DNA from: Pleomorphomonas sp. T1.2MG-36
Lineage (GTDB): Bacteria; Pseudomonadota; Alphaproteobacteria; Rhizobiales; Pleomorphomonadaceae
Direction: 5' to 3'
Length of the DNA: 64,000 nucleotides
Assembly: GCF_950100655.1 (NCBI RefSeq)
Contig: NZ_CATNLY010000051.1
Coordinates: 310,001-374,000 of the forward strand
Shown: positions 32,405-41,426 of the stretch, piece by piece
How the letters are laid out: each line of letters begins with the position of its first letter
Numbering within the stretch: the stretch's first letter is position 1
Made by a program: the position numbers and the translations under genes
Notes under the pieces: model-generated
Seen by the model: only the letters and a program-made list of their open reading frames with translations
What the model was told of the DNA's origin: nothing
Database searches by the model: none

Positions 32405-33181
32405 TCAGGCCCCCAGCGCCTGTTCGAGCGTCAGGCCGCCGTCGATGGTCAGGATGGCGCCGGTGATGTAGTCGGCCTTGTCCGAGCAGAGATAGACCGC
32501 CAGCGCCGCCACCTCCTCGGCCTTGCCGGCGCGGCCCCAGGGAATGTGTTCGCGCGCTTCCGCCAGGGTCTGCGGGTCCGACTGCGCCTCCCGGTTCATC
32601 GGCGTCAGGATCATGCCGGGCGCGATGGCGTTGACGCCGATCCGCATCGGGCCGCATTCGACGGCCATGGTGCGGGTGAGGCTGTCGAGCCCGGCCTTGG
32701 CCGCGCAATAGTCGGCGCCGCCATAGCGCACCGCCGTCGAATGGATCGAGCTGATGTTGACGATCCGCCCCGGCCGCCTCGTCTCGCGCAGGCCGCGCAC
32801 GAAGGCGCGCGAGGTGAGGAAGGCGCCGGTGAGGTCGGTGCGGATCAACCTCTCCCACTGGGAAAGTTCCATGTCGGCCACCGTCACGCCGCTCATGTTG
32901 AGACCGGCGCTGTTGATCAGGATGTCGGGCAGGCCCAGTTCGGCGGTCACCGCCGCGAAGGCCTGTTCGACCAGCGCCTCGTCGCCGACGTCGGCCTGGA
33001 CGGTCATCGCCTTGCCGCCGGCGGCGAGGATGGCGTCGCGGACGGCGCCCGCCGCGTCGGCGTCGGCGTAATAGGTGACGGCGACCGCCGCGCCCTCGGC
33101 CGCCAACGCCCTGGCCGAGGCGGCCCCGATGCCGGATTCGCCACCGGTGACCAGCGCGACGCGGTTCTCAAGCAATCCCAT
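32405..33181 (-). CDS. SDR-family oxidoreductase, glucose 1-dehydrogenase-like
   Basis: A 258-residue short-chain dehydrogenase: TGGESGIG (Rossmann), NSAG, NISSIHS, YCAAKAGLDSLTRTMAVE with Tyr and Lys, then VNAIAPGMILTPMN and the C-terminal ITGAILTIDGGLTLEQ. These are the motifs of the glucose/sugar dehydrogenase-like SDRs. Its coupling to a GH130 gene supports sugar oxidation, though the substrate is inferred. Confidence 0.88.
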   Translation of the reverse strand: MGLLENRVALVTGGESGIGAASARALAAEGAAVAVTYYADADAAGAVRDAILAAGGKAMTVQADVGDEALVEQAFAAVTAELGLPDILINSAGLNMSGVTVADMELSQWERLIRTDLTGAFLTSRAFVRGLRETRRPGRIVNISSIHSTAVRYGGADYCAAKAGLDSLTRTMAVECGPMRIGVNAIAPGMILTPMNREAQSDPQTLAEAREHIPWGRAGKAEEVAALAVYLCSDKADYITGAILTIDGGLTLEQALGA

Positions 33182-33325
33182 CGAAACCTCCGGCTCCGTC
33201 CTGCCAACCTTGTAGAACTCGCCATCTCCGGCTGGGTTCCCTCGGCTGGCCGATCGGCAGGCTTGAGCCGGCGGCCGTCCACGGGCATGGTCCGCCATCG
33301 ATTTCTCGCGCTGGGGGCGGATGTC

Positions 33326-34174
33326 ATGCGCACGGATCTTCACGAGGCGAACCGTCTGTCCTGGAACGCGGCAACGGTGGCGCACAACAGCCACAAGGGC
33401 GATCAGGCGGCGTTCTTCCGCGGCGGCGGCTCGACGCTGTTCCCCGAGGAGCTCGACCTGCTCGGCGATGTCGCCGGGCTGAGCCTCGTCCACCTGCAAT
33501 GCAACGCCGGGCAGGACAGCCTCAGTCTCGCCCGGCTGGGCGCCGAGGTGACCGGTGTCGACATTTCCGACGAGGCGATCGCCTTCGCGCGCCGCCTGTC
33601 GGCCGAGAGCGGCATAACGGCCGTCTTCGAGCGCGCCGACCTCTTCGCCTGGTTCGAGGAGGCGATCGGCGCGGGGCGGTCGTTCGACCGGGCGTTCAGC
33701 TCCTATGGGACCATCGGCTGGCTGTCGGACATCGATGCCTGGGGGCGCGGCATCGCCGGCGTGCTGAGGCCGGGCGGCCGGTTCGCGCTCCTGGAGTTCC
33801 ACCCGTTCGCCATGGTGTTCGACCAGGGCTGGACGCCGCATTACGACTATTTCGGCGGTGCGCCGATCGAGGAGGCGGGCGTCGGCGACTATGTGGCAGA
33901 GTCGGGCGACGGCCTGACGCCGGGCGACAACCAAGAGGGCGTCGTCGACTTCCAGAATCCGCATCGCTCCTACGAGTTCGCCTGGGGCATCGGCGAGGTG
34001 GTGTCGGCGCTGCTCTCCGCCGGGCTCAGGCTCGAGCGGCTCGTCGAGTACCCTTACGCCAACGGCTGGCGCGGCTTCGAGCGGATGGTCGACATCGGCG
34101 GCCGGCGCATGATCCCGCCGGAGGACATGCCGCGCTTGCCGATGATGTATGGGCTGGTGGCGAGCAGGCTCTGA
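33326..34174 (+). CDS. Class I SAM-dependent methyltransferase
   Basis: A 282-residue methyltransferase. Motif I appears as LVHLQCNAGQDSLSLARLGA, a variant with HLQCN rather than a glycine-rich start; motif II is VTGVDIS and post-motifs include FSSYGTIGWLSD and VLRPGGRFALLEFHP. This N-Q-C-N variant is a recognised alphaproteobacterial small-molecule methyltransferase subgroup. ATG 33326 follows a GGGGGCGG site. It is divergent from the SDR/GH130 operon. The substrate is unknown. Confidence 0.85.
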   Translation: MRTDLHEANRLSWNAATVAHNSHKGDQAAFFRGGGSTLFPEELDLLGDVAGLSLVHLQCNAGQDSLSLARLGAEVTGVDISDEAIAFARRLSAESGITAVFERADLFAWFEEAIGAGRSFDRAFSSYGTIGWLSDIDAWGRGIAGVLRPGGRFALLEFHPFAMVFDQGWTPHYDYFGGAPIEEAGVGDYVAESGDGLTPGDNQEGVVDFQNPHRSYEFAWGIGEVVSALLSAGLRLERLVEYPYANGWRGFERMVDIGGRRMIPPEDMPRLPMMYGLVASRL

Positions 34175-34205
34175 AACTTTGCCGGGCTCGATCCGCATAC
34201 GACAA

Positions 34206-34235
34206 AGCGCCCGAACCGGTCAGGTATCGAGCGCT
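34206..34235 (-). terminator. Terminator of the first DUF3563 gene
   Basis: On the minus strand AGCGCTCGA pairs imperfectly with TTCGGGCGCT, followed by TTGTCG. A near-identical hairpin (36869-36898) follows the second DUF3563 gene. Confidence 0.55.
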
Positions 34236-34277
34236 CGACGTCGTATCGGGGCTTGTCGGCTCGGGGCCGTCCTGTCC

Positions 34278-34433
34278 TCAGAGGCCGAAACCACGGCGGG
34301 TGCGGTTGTTGAGGTTCCGCTCGCGGGCTTCGAGGTCGAAGCGGTCGCCGGCTTCGTTCAGGTAGGCGAGATCGAGCTCGGCCTGGGTGGGAACGCGGAG
34401 GGCCTTGGCAGCACGCTTGAGGGTGGCGAACAT
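34278..34433 (-). CDS. DUF3563-family small protein, copy 1
   Basis: A 51-residue basic protein absent from simple ORF lists because of its size. It starts MFATLKRAAKALRVPTQAEL and continues DLAYLNEAGDRFDLEARERN to a C terminus TRRGFGL. The AELDLAYLNEA...DLE-R pattern is DUF3563. Function is unknown. A paralog lies 2.7 kb away (36938-37096) with the same upstream region, suggesting common regulation. Confidence 0.8.
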   Translation of the reverse strand: MFATLKRAAKALRVPTQAELDLAYLNEAGDRFDLEARERNLNNRTRRGFGL

Positions 34434-34538
34434 TTTGGTTTTCCTTCTTTCCTAGACCGGAGGTTTCCGGCCTCTTTTTCTGATCTCTCTTGACGCCCTC
34501 AATATAGGCCCGGCAGCCGCCCTGACCTAATCGCAACT

Positions 34539-34557
34539 TCTGAAAGCCGCTTTCAGA
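34539..34557. promoter_or_regulatory. Palindrome upstream of DUF3563 copy 1
   Basis: TCTGAAAGCCGCTTTCAGA is a near-perfect dyad about 105 bases upstream of the ATG. It is identical to the one at 37196-37214 and sits in a longer conserved block containing CCTAATCGCAA and a TATA-rich box (CCTATATTGAGGGCGTCAA on the minus strand). Confidence 0.65.
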
Positions 34558-34754
34558 TTTCCTATAGGTAAAACTCCGTTTACGGGGCGCCCAGGGTGCG
34601 GAGCGAATACTCGCCGCCGCTTGATGCGCACCTTCGGTTTTCCGCCGTTCTTTCCAAATAAATCGCGAGGGCGGAAATGGTCTTTTGGTGAGTAAGCTTT
34701 TGCTGGATTGGCGGCTTAACCGATATTTATCGGCGTGATGCGATAGTTTTCGGC

Positions 34755-36341
34755 GTGGCCTTGGCCGGTCTTCGACCACATTTTCAAAGGTGGCTGGTGC
34801 GCATTCGACTTATCGTGGTGATCGTCATCTCCCTTTGCCTTGCGCCCTTCCTGGTGCAGCAGATCCTCATCGCCCACAGGGAAAGGGCGGAGTCTCTCGC
34901 GGAGATGGAGCGCAGCCTGCGCACATCGCTGGAGCGCGTCCAGGACATGCTGCTGGAAACCCAGGCCGACGTGGAGAACATCGCCTCCAGCATATCCATC
35001 AGCAACTCGTTCCAGAACACGTCTCCGGAGCAATGCTCCAAGCGGCTGTCCAGCCTGAAGGACCTCTATACCAGCATCGAACATCTGACCATCTTGACGC
35101 CCCAGGCGATCGTCTACTGCTCGTCCATCGCCGGAGTTGGCGGGATTTTGGTGAAGAACACCGGCAAGATGTTCAAGAGCGTGCACAACAACGACACCTA
35201 CTGGGGCGAGCCGCAGGTCAGCCCGATCTCCCGAACGCTGGTCATTCCATCGGCGACGGTCATTCGCAACGACCTCCACGTCGACTACTTGGTCCTCGCC
35301 TCGCTGAAGGCGGAAACCGTTCTCAACAAGGCGCTGAACCTGTTCGACGTGACGCTGACGGAGGCGGCAATCATCAGCGCGGAGGGCGGCATCGCCGTCT
35401 CCAAGCTCATCGCGCCCGGGCAATCGGTGATGGAGGACGATTTCCTTCGGAGAAGCGCCAGTGGCTTTCTCGGTGTCCGGCAGGAAGTCCTGGGGGGCGA
35501 GCCCTATTACGTTGCCATGCTGAAGCTGCCGATGAACGGCTCAAGATTCCTGTTTCTGTCCTCGCTCAAGGCGACCAACGATCGCGCCTGGAACCAACTG
35601 AAGGGGGTGGTTCTGACGTCGGTCACCGAGACGGTGATGCTCGACGCCATCATCATGTTCCTGGCCGAGTTCTTCTTCATCCGCAACCTGCGCCGCATCG
35701 GCGCTCTGGCCGGCGAGATCAGCGCCGGCAAGCCGGGGCAGCGGATCTCCGTCCGCTCGCCCATCGCCGACTTCAACCGGCTGACGTCGGCGCTCAACCT
35801 GATGGTCGACACGCTGGAGGACACCAGCCGGCAGGACGCACTGACCGGCATCGCCAACCGCAGGGCGCTCGACAGCCATCTCGGCGAGTGCGACCAGCGC
35901 CTCGCCGAGGGCAAGGGGCCGATGGCGGTGGCAATGATCGACATCGACAATTTCAAGCTGTTCAACGACCGGTATGGCCACGCGGCGGGCGACAGGACGC
36001 TGCAAAGCGTCGTCCAGACCTTGCGGCGGTTCGGCAAGCGGCAGGGCGAGATGGCCGCGCGCTACGGCGGCGAGGAGTTCACGCTCGTCATCAGCGAGAG
36101 CGATCCGGACCTGTTCCGGGCGCATCTCGAAGCCTTCCGGCGGTCGATCGAGGACCTGAACATTCCGCACCCGGATTCGCCGCATGGCCGCGTCACGGTG
36201 AGCATCGGCTATGCCATGGCCCAACCGGGAACCACCATGCAGCAGGCCATCGAGCGCGCCGACGAGGCGCTCTATCGCTCCAAGGACAGCGGACGAAACC
36301 GCACCAGCGGCGAGCTGCACTTCGGGCAGTACGCGATCTGA
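34755..36341 (+). CDS. Membrane-bound diguanylate cyclase
   Basis: A 528-residue protein beginning at GTG 34755. TM1 is near residues 15-35 (IRLIVVIVISLCLAPFLVQQI); a periplasmic sensor of about 250 residues with Cys residues follows; TM2 is near 295-315 (LDAIIMFLAEFFFI); then a HAMP-like linker and a GGDEF domain (residues about 355-525) with the intact active motif YGGEEF (438-442) and DIDNFKLFND. It should make cyclic di-GMP from two GTP. The usual RxxD inhibitory site reads RxxE here (RQGE), so feedback may be altered. The gene lies between the two DUF3563 loci. Confidence 0.9.
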   Translation: MALAGLRPHFQRWLVRIRLIVVIVISLCLAPFLVQQILIAHRERAESLAEMERSLRTSLERVQDMLLETQADVENIASSISISNSFQNTSPEQCSKRLSSLKDLYTSIEHLTILTPQAIVYCSSIAGVGGILVKNTGKMFKSVHNNDTYWGEPQVSPISRTLVIPSATVIRNDLHVDYLVLASLKAETVLNKALNLFDVTLTEAAIISAEGGIAVSKLIAPGQSVMEDDFLRRSASGFLGVRQEVLGGEPYYVAMLKLPMNGSRFLFLSSLKATNDRAWNQLKGVVLTSVTETVMLDAIIMFLAEFFFIRNLRRIGALAGEISAGKPGQRISVRSPIADFNRLTSALNLMVDTLEDTSRQDALTGIANRRALDSHLGECDQRLAEGKGPMAVAMIDIDNFKLFNDRYGHAAGDRTLQSVVQTLRRFGKRQGEMAARYGGEEFTLVISESDPDLFRAHLEAFRRSIEDLNIPHPDSPHGRVTVSIGYAMAQPGTTMQQAIERADEALYRSKDSGRNRTSGELHFGQYAI

Positions 36342-36368
36342 CCGACGCAAGGCCGGCTTCCGCTTTTG

Positions 36369-36823
36369 CTCTACGGCAGGCGCATATCAGCGGTGAGAGG
36401 CATAGACAGTGGAGCGCAGAGGATCAGGCTGGCTTGGTTTCTGGAGCACGATATCGGCGGCTCGCTCCATCCCGCCTGAGGTACACCTTGAATTCGCACG
36501 CGAATTCAAGCGGCCTGCGCAAGGATGACTGCGTGATAGAAAGGGGAAACAGCTGGAGTGCACGCCATATAGCTTGATGCCGCATGAGCGGCAAGCGTTG
36601 CCGATGTCAGCGCGATGAAAGGAACCCTCCACCTAACCGATTGTCATCCCTACATATAATGCTGTCATCCTTGCGCAGGCCGCTTGAATTCGCGTGCGAA
36701 TTCAAGGTGTACCTCGGGCAGAACGAAACGCGACGCCGATATCGCGCTCCCCGAACCGAGCCGGTCTGATATGCCCTGCATTTCACCGTCCTGCGATTTC
36801 ATCACCGCAGTGCATCCCATAGC
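36369..36823. repeat. Long-armed inverted-repeat element, copy 3, with two nested palindromes
   Basis: The longest copy. The outer arms start at TCTACGGCAGGCGCATATCA and end near CATCCCATAGC. Each inner arm is interrupted by the palindrome CTTGAATTCGC(A/G)(C/T)GCGAATTCAAG (36487-36510 and 36683-36706). The core is AAAGGGGAAACAGCTGGAG through CACCTAACCGATTGTCATCC. It fills the gap after the diguanylate cyclase gene; there is no gene of its own. Confidence 0.72.
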
Positions 36824-36868
36824 GCTTTTGCCGGAGTCGCTCCGGGTCGGCGTGAGCGCATACGGCAA

Positions 36869-36898
36869 AGCGCCCGAACCGGTAAGGTTTCGAGCGCT
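36869..36898 (-). terminator. Terminator of the second DUF3563 gene
   Basis: AGCGCTCGAAACC faces GGTTCGGGCGCTTT on the minus strand, near-identical to the hairpin at 34206-34235. Confidence 0.55.
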
Positions 36899-36937
36899 GG
36901 CTGTCGTGCTGGAGGTGCCGGCTTTCGCCGATGATCC

Positions 36938-37096
36938 TCAGAGGCCGATGGTCCGCTGGAAGGCGCGGCTGTCGAGGTAGCGTTCGCGGGCCTCGAGGTC
37001 GTAGCGGTCGGCGGCCTGGTTGAGGTAGTCCATGTCGCGCTCGGCCTGGCTGGGCGCGCGGAGGAGCTGGGCGGTACGCTTGAGAGCGTTGAGCAT
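36938..37096 (-). CDS. DUF3563-family small protein, copy 2
   Basis: A 52-residue protein starting MLNALKRTAQLLRAPSQAER and continuing DMDYLNQAADRYDLEARERY to FQRTIGL. It is a clear paralog of 34278-34433 (same length, same core motif), diverged at the ends. Function is unknown. It is flanked by the same upstream palindrome and the same terminator as copy 1, so the entire expression unit was duplicated. Confidence 0.8.
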   Translation of the reverse strand: MLNALKRTAQLLRAPSQAERDMDYLNQAADRYDLEARERYLDSRAFQRTIGL

Positions 37097-37195
37097 TTTT
37101 TCTTTCCTTTCCCGACCGGCATATTCCGGTCTCTTTCTTTTCGCTTTTGACGCCCTCTATATAGGTGCGGAATGGCTTGCGACCTAATCGCAAGT

Positions 37196-37214
37196 TCTGA
37201 AAGCCGCTTTCAGA
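37196..37214. promoter_or_regulatory. Palindrome upstream of DUF3563 copy 2
   Basis: The same 19-base dyad TCTGAAAGCCGCTTTCAGA as at 34539-34557, again preceded by CCTAATCGCAA and followed by a CTATA-containing AT-rich box. Probably the binding site of one shared regulator. Confidence 0.65.
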
Positions 37215-37253
37215 TTTTCTATAAGTGAAGATACGGAGCCGTTCTGTCCGGCC

Positions 37254-37604
37254 TCAGGCGTCCTCGATGTCGAAGCGGGCGACCTTGCCGCCCCGGAAGC
37301 GGAAGACGTGGCCGACCACGGCATCGGCCAACAGCGTGCCCTTGAGGTCGTGGACGATCTGGCGAACGTCGACCCGGATGGTGTCGCCATCCCGCCGATG
37401 AAAGCCGACGGGCTCGACGCGCGGATCGATCACCGACCACTGGTGCGTCCAATAGGCGCGGATGGCCTCCGGGCCGTGGACGTGGCCGCCCTCCATGCCG
37501 TTGGCCCAGGCGACGTCGTCGGTCAGCGAGGCCAGCACGCCGTCGATGTCGCGGGCGTTGAAGCGGTCGTAAAGCTGTTCCAGAAGCCTGATCTTGGTAT
37601 CCAT
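37254..37604 (-). CDS. SnoaL/NTF2-like protein
   Basis: A 116-residue NTF2-like protein: LLEQLYDRFNARDIDGVLAS, DDVAWANGMEGGHVHGPEAI, RAYWTHQWSVIDPRVEPVGF and a C-terminal VGHVFRFRGGKVARFDIED. These small alpha-beta cone proteins bind or isomerise small molecules; the substrate is unknown. The ATG at 37604 opens at the conserved helix, and no longer start is needed. Confidence 0.85.
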   Translation of the reverse strand: MDTKIRLLEQLYDRFNARDIDGVLASLTDDVAWANGMEGGHVHGPEAIRAYWTHQWSVIDPRVEPVGFHRRDGDTIRVDVRQIVHDLKGTLLADAVVGHVFRFRGGKVARFDIEDA

Positions 37605-37933
37605 GCTGTCCCCTCGGGTGCAGTGGTGCAGGGCGCTCCCCCTGATGTTACGTACGCGCCGACGGCGACTGACTCCATGGCGGCAGGGAAACGCGGCATG
37701 CCCAATATCAAACTGTCATTCTCGCGAAGGCGAGAACCTCAGGAAGGTAGAGCGGAACGGTCATATCTGGCTCCTAGAGCATTCGCTGGAGCAGCCGCTT
37801 TTCGATCAGGTTGATTCAACCTGATCGGCGGGTGCTCTAGGAGATCTATATTGGCCCAGGAGATTTCTCGTCCTGAGGTCCTCGCCTTCGCGAGGATGAC
37901 TGCATGATAGGGACGGAGCAGATGACTCGCTCC
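37605..37933. repeat. Intergenic repeats: short inverted-repeat derivative with a nested palindrome
   Basis: No gene. Arms GCGAAGGCGAGAACCTCAGG (about 37723) and CCTGAGGTCCTCGCCTTCGC (about 37874) flank a perfect-looking palindrome running from CTCCTAGAGCA to TGCTCTAGGAG (37771-37843) with CGATCAGGTTGATTCAACC at its centre. The GATCAGGTTGA type is familiar from Rhizobiales genomes. Confidence 0.7.
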
Positions 37934-38776
37934 TCACGCCGCCGTCTGCATGGCCAGCCAGCGGCCGGGCGTCATGCCGAAGGCATTGCGAAAATGGCGG
38001 GTGAAGTGGGCCTGATCGGCAAAGCCGGCGTCCAGCGCCGCGTCGGCGAGGCGGGTTCCCTGAGCGATCAGCCGCTTGGCGCGGTCGAGCCGGCGCATGA
38101 CGAGAAAGCGGTGCGGGCTGGTGCCGGTGAGGCGGCGAAACTGGCGGGCCAGCTCGTAGCGGTCGAGGCCGGTGACTGCCTCCAGCGTTTCCGAGCGGAC
38201 GGTCTCCAGGGCGTGGGCTTCGAGATAGTCGCGGGCGCGGCGGACGGCCGCCTCGGCGGTGGCGGACGCTCTCGCCGGCCGCATGCCGGCCTGCCGGACG
38301 AGGCCAGCGGCGAGCCGCATCAGCACGTCGTCCATCTGAAGATCGCCGGGCTCTCCATCCAAGTCGGCAAGGATGTCGGCCAGTGCCTGCCAAAGGCCGG
38401 CGTCGCGCACCACGGGATCGGCGACGAAGGGCAGGGTGCCGGGCGAGGCGCCGGTGGCGGCGATCATCTCCGGCGGCAGGTAGATCATGCGGTAGATGAG
38501 GCCGGCCTCGTCGCCGGCCGCGCCGTCGTGCACCTCGTCGGGATGCAGCACGATGACGTTGCCGGGGCGGCTGAAGCGAAGGGTGCCGCGATAGCGGAAA
38601 GTCTGCACGCCGTGGAGCGTCAGTCCCAAGGCATAGGTGTCGTGGCGATGCGGCGAAAAGCCGTTGCCGTGAAAGCGCGCCTCCAGCCGTTCGACGCCGC
38701 CATCGTCGATGGAGACCCGCAGACGATCGCTGAAGCGGCCGCACGAACGTTCAAGACCGGCGGCGGTGCCGGGCAT
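37934..38776 (-). CDS. AraC-family transcriptional regulator
   Basis: About 280 residues: an N-terminal cupin-like sensor (RFHGNGFSPHRHDTYALGLTL, NVIVLHPDEVHDG) and a C-terminal double helix-turn-helix (LDRYELARQFRRLTGTSPHR and LADAALDAGFADQAHFTRHF). The H-x-H-D segment could bind a metal as in cupins. Start 38776 (MPGTAAGLERS) avoids overlap with the divergent DUF2000 gene; in-frame ATGs upstream exist. It probably regulates the DUF2000 gene, a pairing commonly seen in proteobacteria. Confidence 0.88.
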   Translation of the reverse strand: MPGTAAGLERSCGRFSDRLRVSIDDGGVERLEARFHGNGFSPHRHDTYALGLTLHGVQTFRYRGTLRFSRPGNVIVLHPDEVHDGAAGDEAGLIYRMIYLPPEMIAATGASPGTLPFVADPVVRDAGLWQALADILADLDGEPGDLQMDDVLMRLAAGLVRQAGMRPARASATAEAAVRRARDYLEAHALETVRSETLEAVTGLDRYELARQFRRLTGTSPHRFLVMRRLDRAKRLIAQGTRLADAALDAGFADQAHFTRHFRNAFGMTPGRWLAMQTAA

Positions 38777-38804
38777 TATCTCGTCGGCTCTTTCGACCCC
38801 TCGC

Positions 38805-39227
38805 ATGGAGTTTGCCGGCATGTTCGACACCAAGATCGTCCTCGTCGTCCGCGATGACCTCGCCACCTGGCAGAAGCTCAACGTCACCGCCTTCCTGACG
38901 AGCGGCATCGTCGCGCAAACGCCAACGATTATCGGCGAAGCCTACCGGGATGCGGCGGGGAATGTCTACAACCCGATGTCCATCCAGCCGATGGTGGTGC
39001 TGGTGGCCGACCAGGAAACGCTGCGCACCATCCACAAGCGGTCGCTGGAGCGCGGGGCGACGACGTCGGCCTACGTCGAGGAGATGTTCGCCACCGGCCA
39101 CGACGCCGCCAACCGCGAGGTGTTCGCCGAGTTCTCGCCGGAGGACGCCAAGCTGGTGGGGCTGGCGCTGCGGGCGGAGAAGAAGCTGGTCGACAAGATT
39201 ACGAAGGGTGCCAAGATGCACCCGTGA
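38805..39227 (+). CDS. DUF2000 domain protein
   Basis: About 140 residues (135 if ATG 38820 is used): FDTKIVLVVRDDLATWQKLN, VTAFLTSGIVAQTPTIIGEAY, then NPMSIQPMVVLVADQETLRT and a late HDAANREVFAEF. This is DUF2000, a peptidyl-tRNA-hydrolase-II-like fold of unknown function. It is divergent from the AraC gene over a very short gap; the choice of start decides whether the 5' ends overlap. Confidence 0.85.
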   Translation: MEFAGMFDTKIVLVVRDDLATWQKLNVTAFLTSGIVAQTPTIIGEAYRDAAGNVYNPMSIQPMVVLVADQETLRTIHKRSLERGATTSAYVEEMFATGHDAANREVFAEFSPEDAKLVGLALRAEKKLVDKITKGAKMHP

Positions 39228-39613
39228 GGGCGCCTGCCACGAAACTCTACTGAGGCGGCATCCTGGGCATCCGCTTGGCCCGGAAAGTCTGCAGCTTTTC
39301 GGGCGGATGCCCTTGGCATAGGGTTCTGCGCTTCCGGTGCTCACGACCCCCTAGGCATTGGCGGTTCAACGCCAATGCCCTGTTTCTTGCTCGACGCAAC
39401 TCCAGACGCAAAACCGCAAGGCACTTTTGCTGGCGTTGCTCAAGTTCGCTCCGCTTCGGTTCTCGAACTCGTCGCTATCTGCCGCGCCTCAGCGAATTTC
39501 GAGGCAGGCTCTGACGGCGTCGCTTCGTCAATAAGTTGTAGTCGCCACTAGCGCGTGTTTCGAGCCTCACCATATGGTGGGCGGTGACAATCAGGCAGGC
39601 GCCAGAGGCATCG
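39228..39613. repeat. Intergenic repeats: families D and B and first GTCAATAAG repeat
   Basis: A family D palindrome lies at 39267-39310 (CGGAAAGTCTGCAGCTTTTC core), a degenerate family B unit at about 39395-39445, and a GTCAATAAGTTGTAG repeat at 39527-39541. The latter recurs at 41343 and, altered, at 42146, each 50-90 bases before a J-domain-like unit. No gene is seen. Confidence 0.65.
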
Positions 39614-39886
39614 ATGTATGAGAAGGACCCGTCCGGCTTCAATGAAGCCTTGAGTTTAGCACGGTCCGCCGCACTGGAACACATCCGGGCTCCTCATCGC
39701 AGCGCTGAGCATACGCCCGCGAGCGATGATTCCGAGCAAGGCTCTGCCGGCCAACTTACCAACGACCCGAAGTTTTCCGAGGGGCAGGAAGCTGGCTCCG
39801 AGCGATCTCTTGGCGAAAAAATCATCGATCACATGGCGTACTCGCTGTTTGACGGAATAATTGACGCCCTGTTTTCCAAGAGGTGA
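39614..39886 (+). CDS. Unit 1 of J-domain-like tandem array, hypothetical protein
   Basis: A 90-residue protein beginning MYEKDPSGFNEALSLARSAA and ending HMAYSLFDGIIDALFSKR. The M-x-x-x-DP-x-G-x-x-x-AL opening matches the N terminus of the next gene (MDHNDPLGLYGALGLTPSAS), and the DNA upstream carries the same GTCAATAAG repeat, so I treat it as a short member of the array. The central part (HRSAEHTPASDDSEQG) is low complexity. GC content is lower than the chromosome. Function unknown. Confidence 0.55.
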   Translation: MYEKDPSGFNEALSLARSAALEHIRAPHRSAEHTPASDDSEQGSAGQLTNDPKFSEGQEAGSERSLGEKIIDHMAYSLFDGIIDALFSKR

Positions 39887-39971
39887 CTCAGCAATGGGTC
39901 GCAGTGGCGCGCTGCTCGCACCGCGTCCATAACAAGGCTGATACAACCTGCTGGGCGATTCCGAGACTTAG

Positions 39972-41288
39972 ATGGACCATAACGACCCCCTCGGGCTTTA
40001 CGGGGCCTTGGGCCTGACGCCGTCGGCCTCAAGGGCAAAGATCGAGCAAGCAAAGAGGCGGTCTAGTCTCATTGCCCGGAAGAAGTTCGGCGATAACCTC
40101 GTCGAGGGCTTTCAGCGCGTCGAAAATGCGTGTGATATCCTGAATGATCCGGTCCGTCGGGCGAATTACGACAGGTTTGCTTGCACGCCTCCCGAGAACG
40201 CTGGAGGGCCGGAAGCGTTTTACGAGCGCGACCGCGCCTATGCCACCTGCGGCGCCACGCGTTGTTCACGTTGCAGGAAAATCACGCCCCAGCCGCGTCA
40301 GGTTGAGTTCTCTCGCGTGCCCAGCTTCCCGCTTGAATCGCCTCCCTATACTGAAGGTGGTTTGTACTGCGCCGATTGCGCTAGGTCGGCGGCGCTGAGA
40401 AACTCAATCCACTCGCTTATTTTCGGTTCGTGGGTGCCGCCCGTTGGTGGGCTTTTGGTGTCGATCTGCGTCATTCTGGCAAATGGCTTCGGGCAGCGGC
40501 GCGATAGGCAGGCCGAGGACGAGTTGTCGCTTCGGAATGCACAGGCCTTTCTCGCTGCGGGTGATCGGTCTCTGGCCTGCGCATTGGCCGAAAGCGCTGC
40601 TAGGTCTGAAGATGTCGATATCGCCCGCGCCGCCGCCGCCATGCTGAAAAGCCTCAGGGAGGCCGCTGGTAATGATCAGGCCTCGCCACTTGAAAATCCT
40701 TGGGACGCTTCTTTGCTCAGCAAACTCCCATATGTCTTGATGCCGTTGATCGCTTTGTTGTTTTACGCAGCGCCGCTTTACTTCCTGACCAAGATTTTTA
40801 CCTATCAACCGCCACTCCAATTTGTTGAAGTGAACAATGTTCCGGTTCAGGCTTGCGGGTATTTTTTGCAAAATGGAGAGATGCTCAAGCCTGCGACTGT
40901 ACATACGCGACGTAACAACTTGGTCCGGTTCATCAACCAGAGCGATGATCACGCTATCGTCAAGGTAAGAGATGTCGCATCAAATTCAGTCGTTGTTTCA
41001 TTTTTTGTCAGGGGCAGAAACGATGCCGTTCTAGTCGTGCCCGAGATTAAATATAGGCTACAATATTCTCTCGGAGTGGACCTGAATTTCTCCTGCAAGA
41101 CGCTAATCCAGCCGGTATCCTGGCGCGAATTCGGCGTGGTGGACATGACCGATGATATTCATATCTACGTGACAAAGGAAGTTTCCGAATACACTTCCCG
41201 CGAGGCGTTCCCCCACGTGTTACCGCCAGGCATGCAGTTCGATCAGGAATCCGAGACGATATCACAAGCGGAGTTCGACAGACCCTGA
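39972..41288 (+). CDS. Membrane protein with a degenerate J domain, unit 2 of tandem array
   Basis: A 438-residue protein. Residues about 5-60 look like a DnaJ J domain (DPLGLYGALGLTPSASRAKI, ACDILNDPVRRANYDRF), but the HPD loop that stimulates Hsp70 is absent (LIARKKFGDNLVEG). A CSRC...CADC pair suggests a zinc site (residues about 96-139). TM helices lie near 155-175 and 253-275. The C-terminal domain (NNLVRFINQSDDHAIVKVRD to LNFSCKTLIQPV) is duplicated in the next gene. GC content is moderate. Function unknown; a membrane-anchored adaptor is inferred. Confidence 0.7.
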   Translation: MDHNDPLGLYGALGLTPSASRAKIEQAKRRSSLIARKKFGDNLVEGFQRVENACDILNDPVRRANYDRFACTPPENAGGPEAFYERDRAYATCGATRCSRCRKITPQPRQVEFSRVPSFPLESPPYTEGGLYCADCARSAALRNSIHSLIFGSWVPPVGGLLVSICVILANGFGQRRDRQAEDELSLRNAQAFLAAGDRSLACALAESAARSEDVDIARAAAAMLKSLREAAGNDQASPLENPWDASLLSKLPYVLMPLIALLFYAAPLYFLTKIFTYQPPLQFVEVNNVPVQACGYFLQNGEMLKPATVHTRRNNLVRFINQSDDHAIVKVRDVASNSVVVSFFVRGRNDAVLVVPEIKYRLQYSLGVDLNFSCKTLIQPVSWREFGVVDMTDDIHIYVTKEVSEYTSREAFPHVLPPGMQFDQESETISQAEFDRP

Positions 41289-41426
41289 GGTGGTTTTGGG
41301 GCGGCTACGCCGGCTGATGGACCTTGAACAGATCAATCACGCGTCAATAAGTTGTAGGAGCGAGTTGCTGACCCACACCGTTTATCTGTACGGGGCGGCG
41401 AACGCGAAGAGTTTTTCGAGGCAGAA

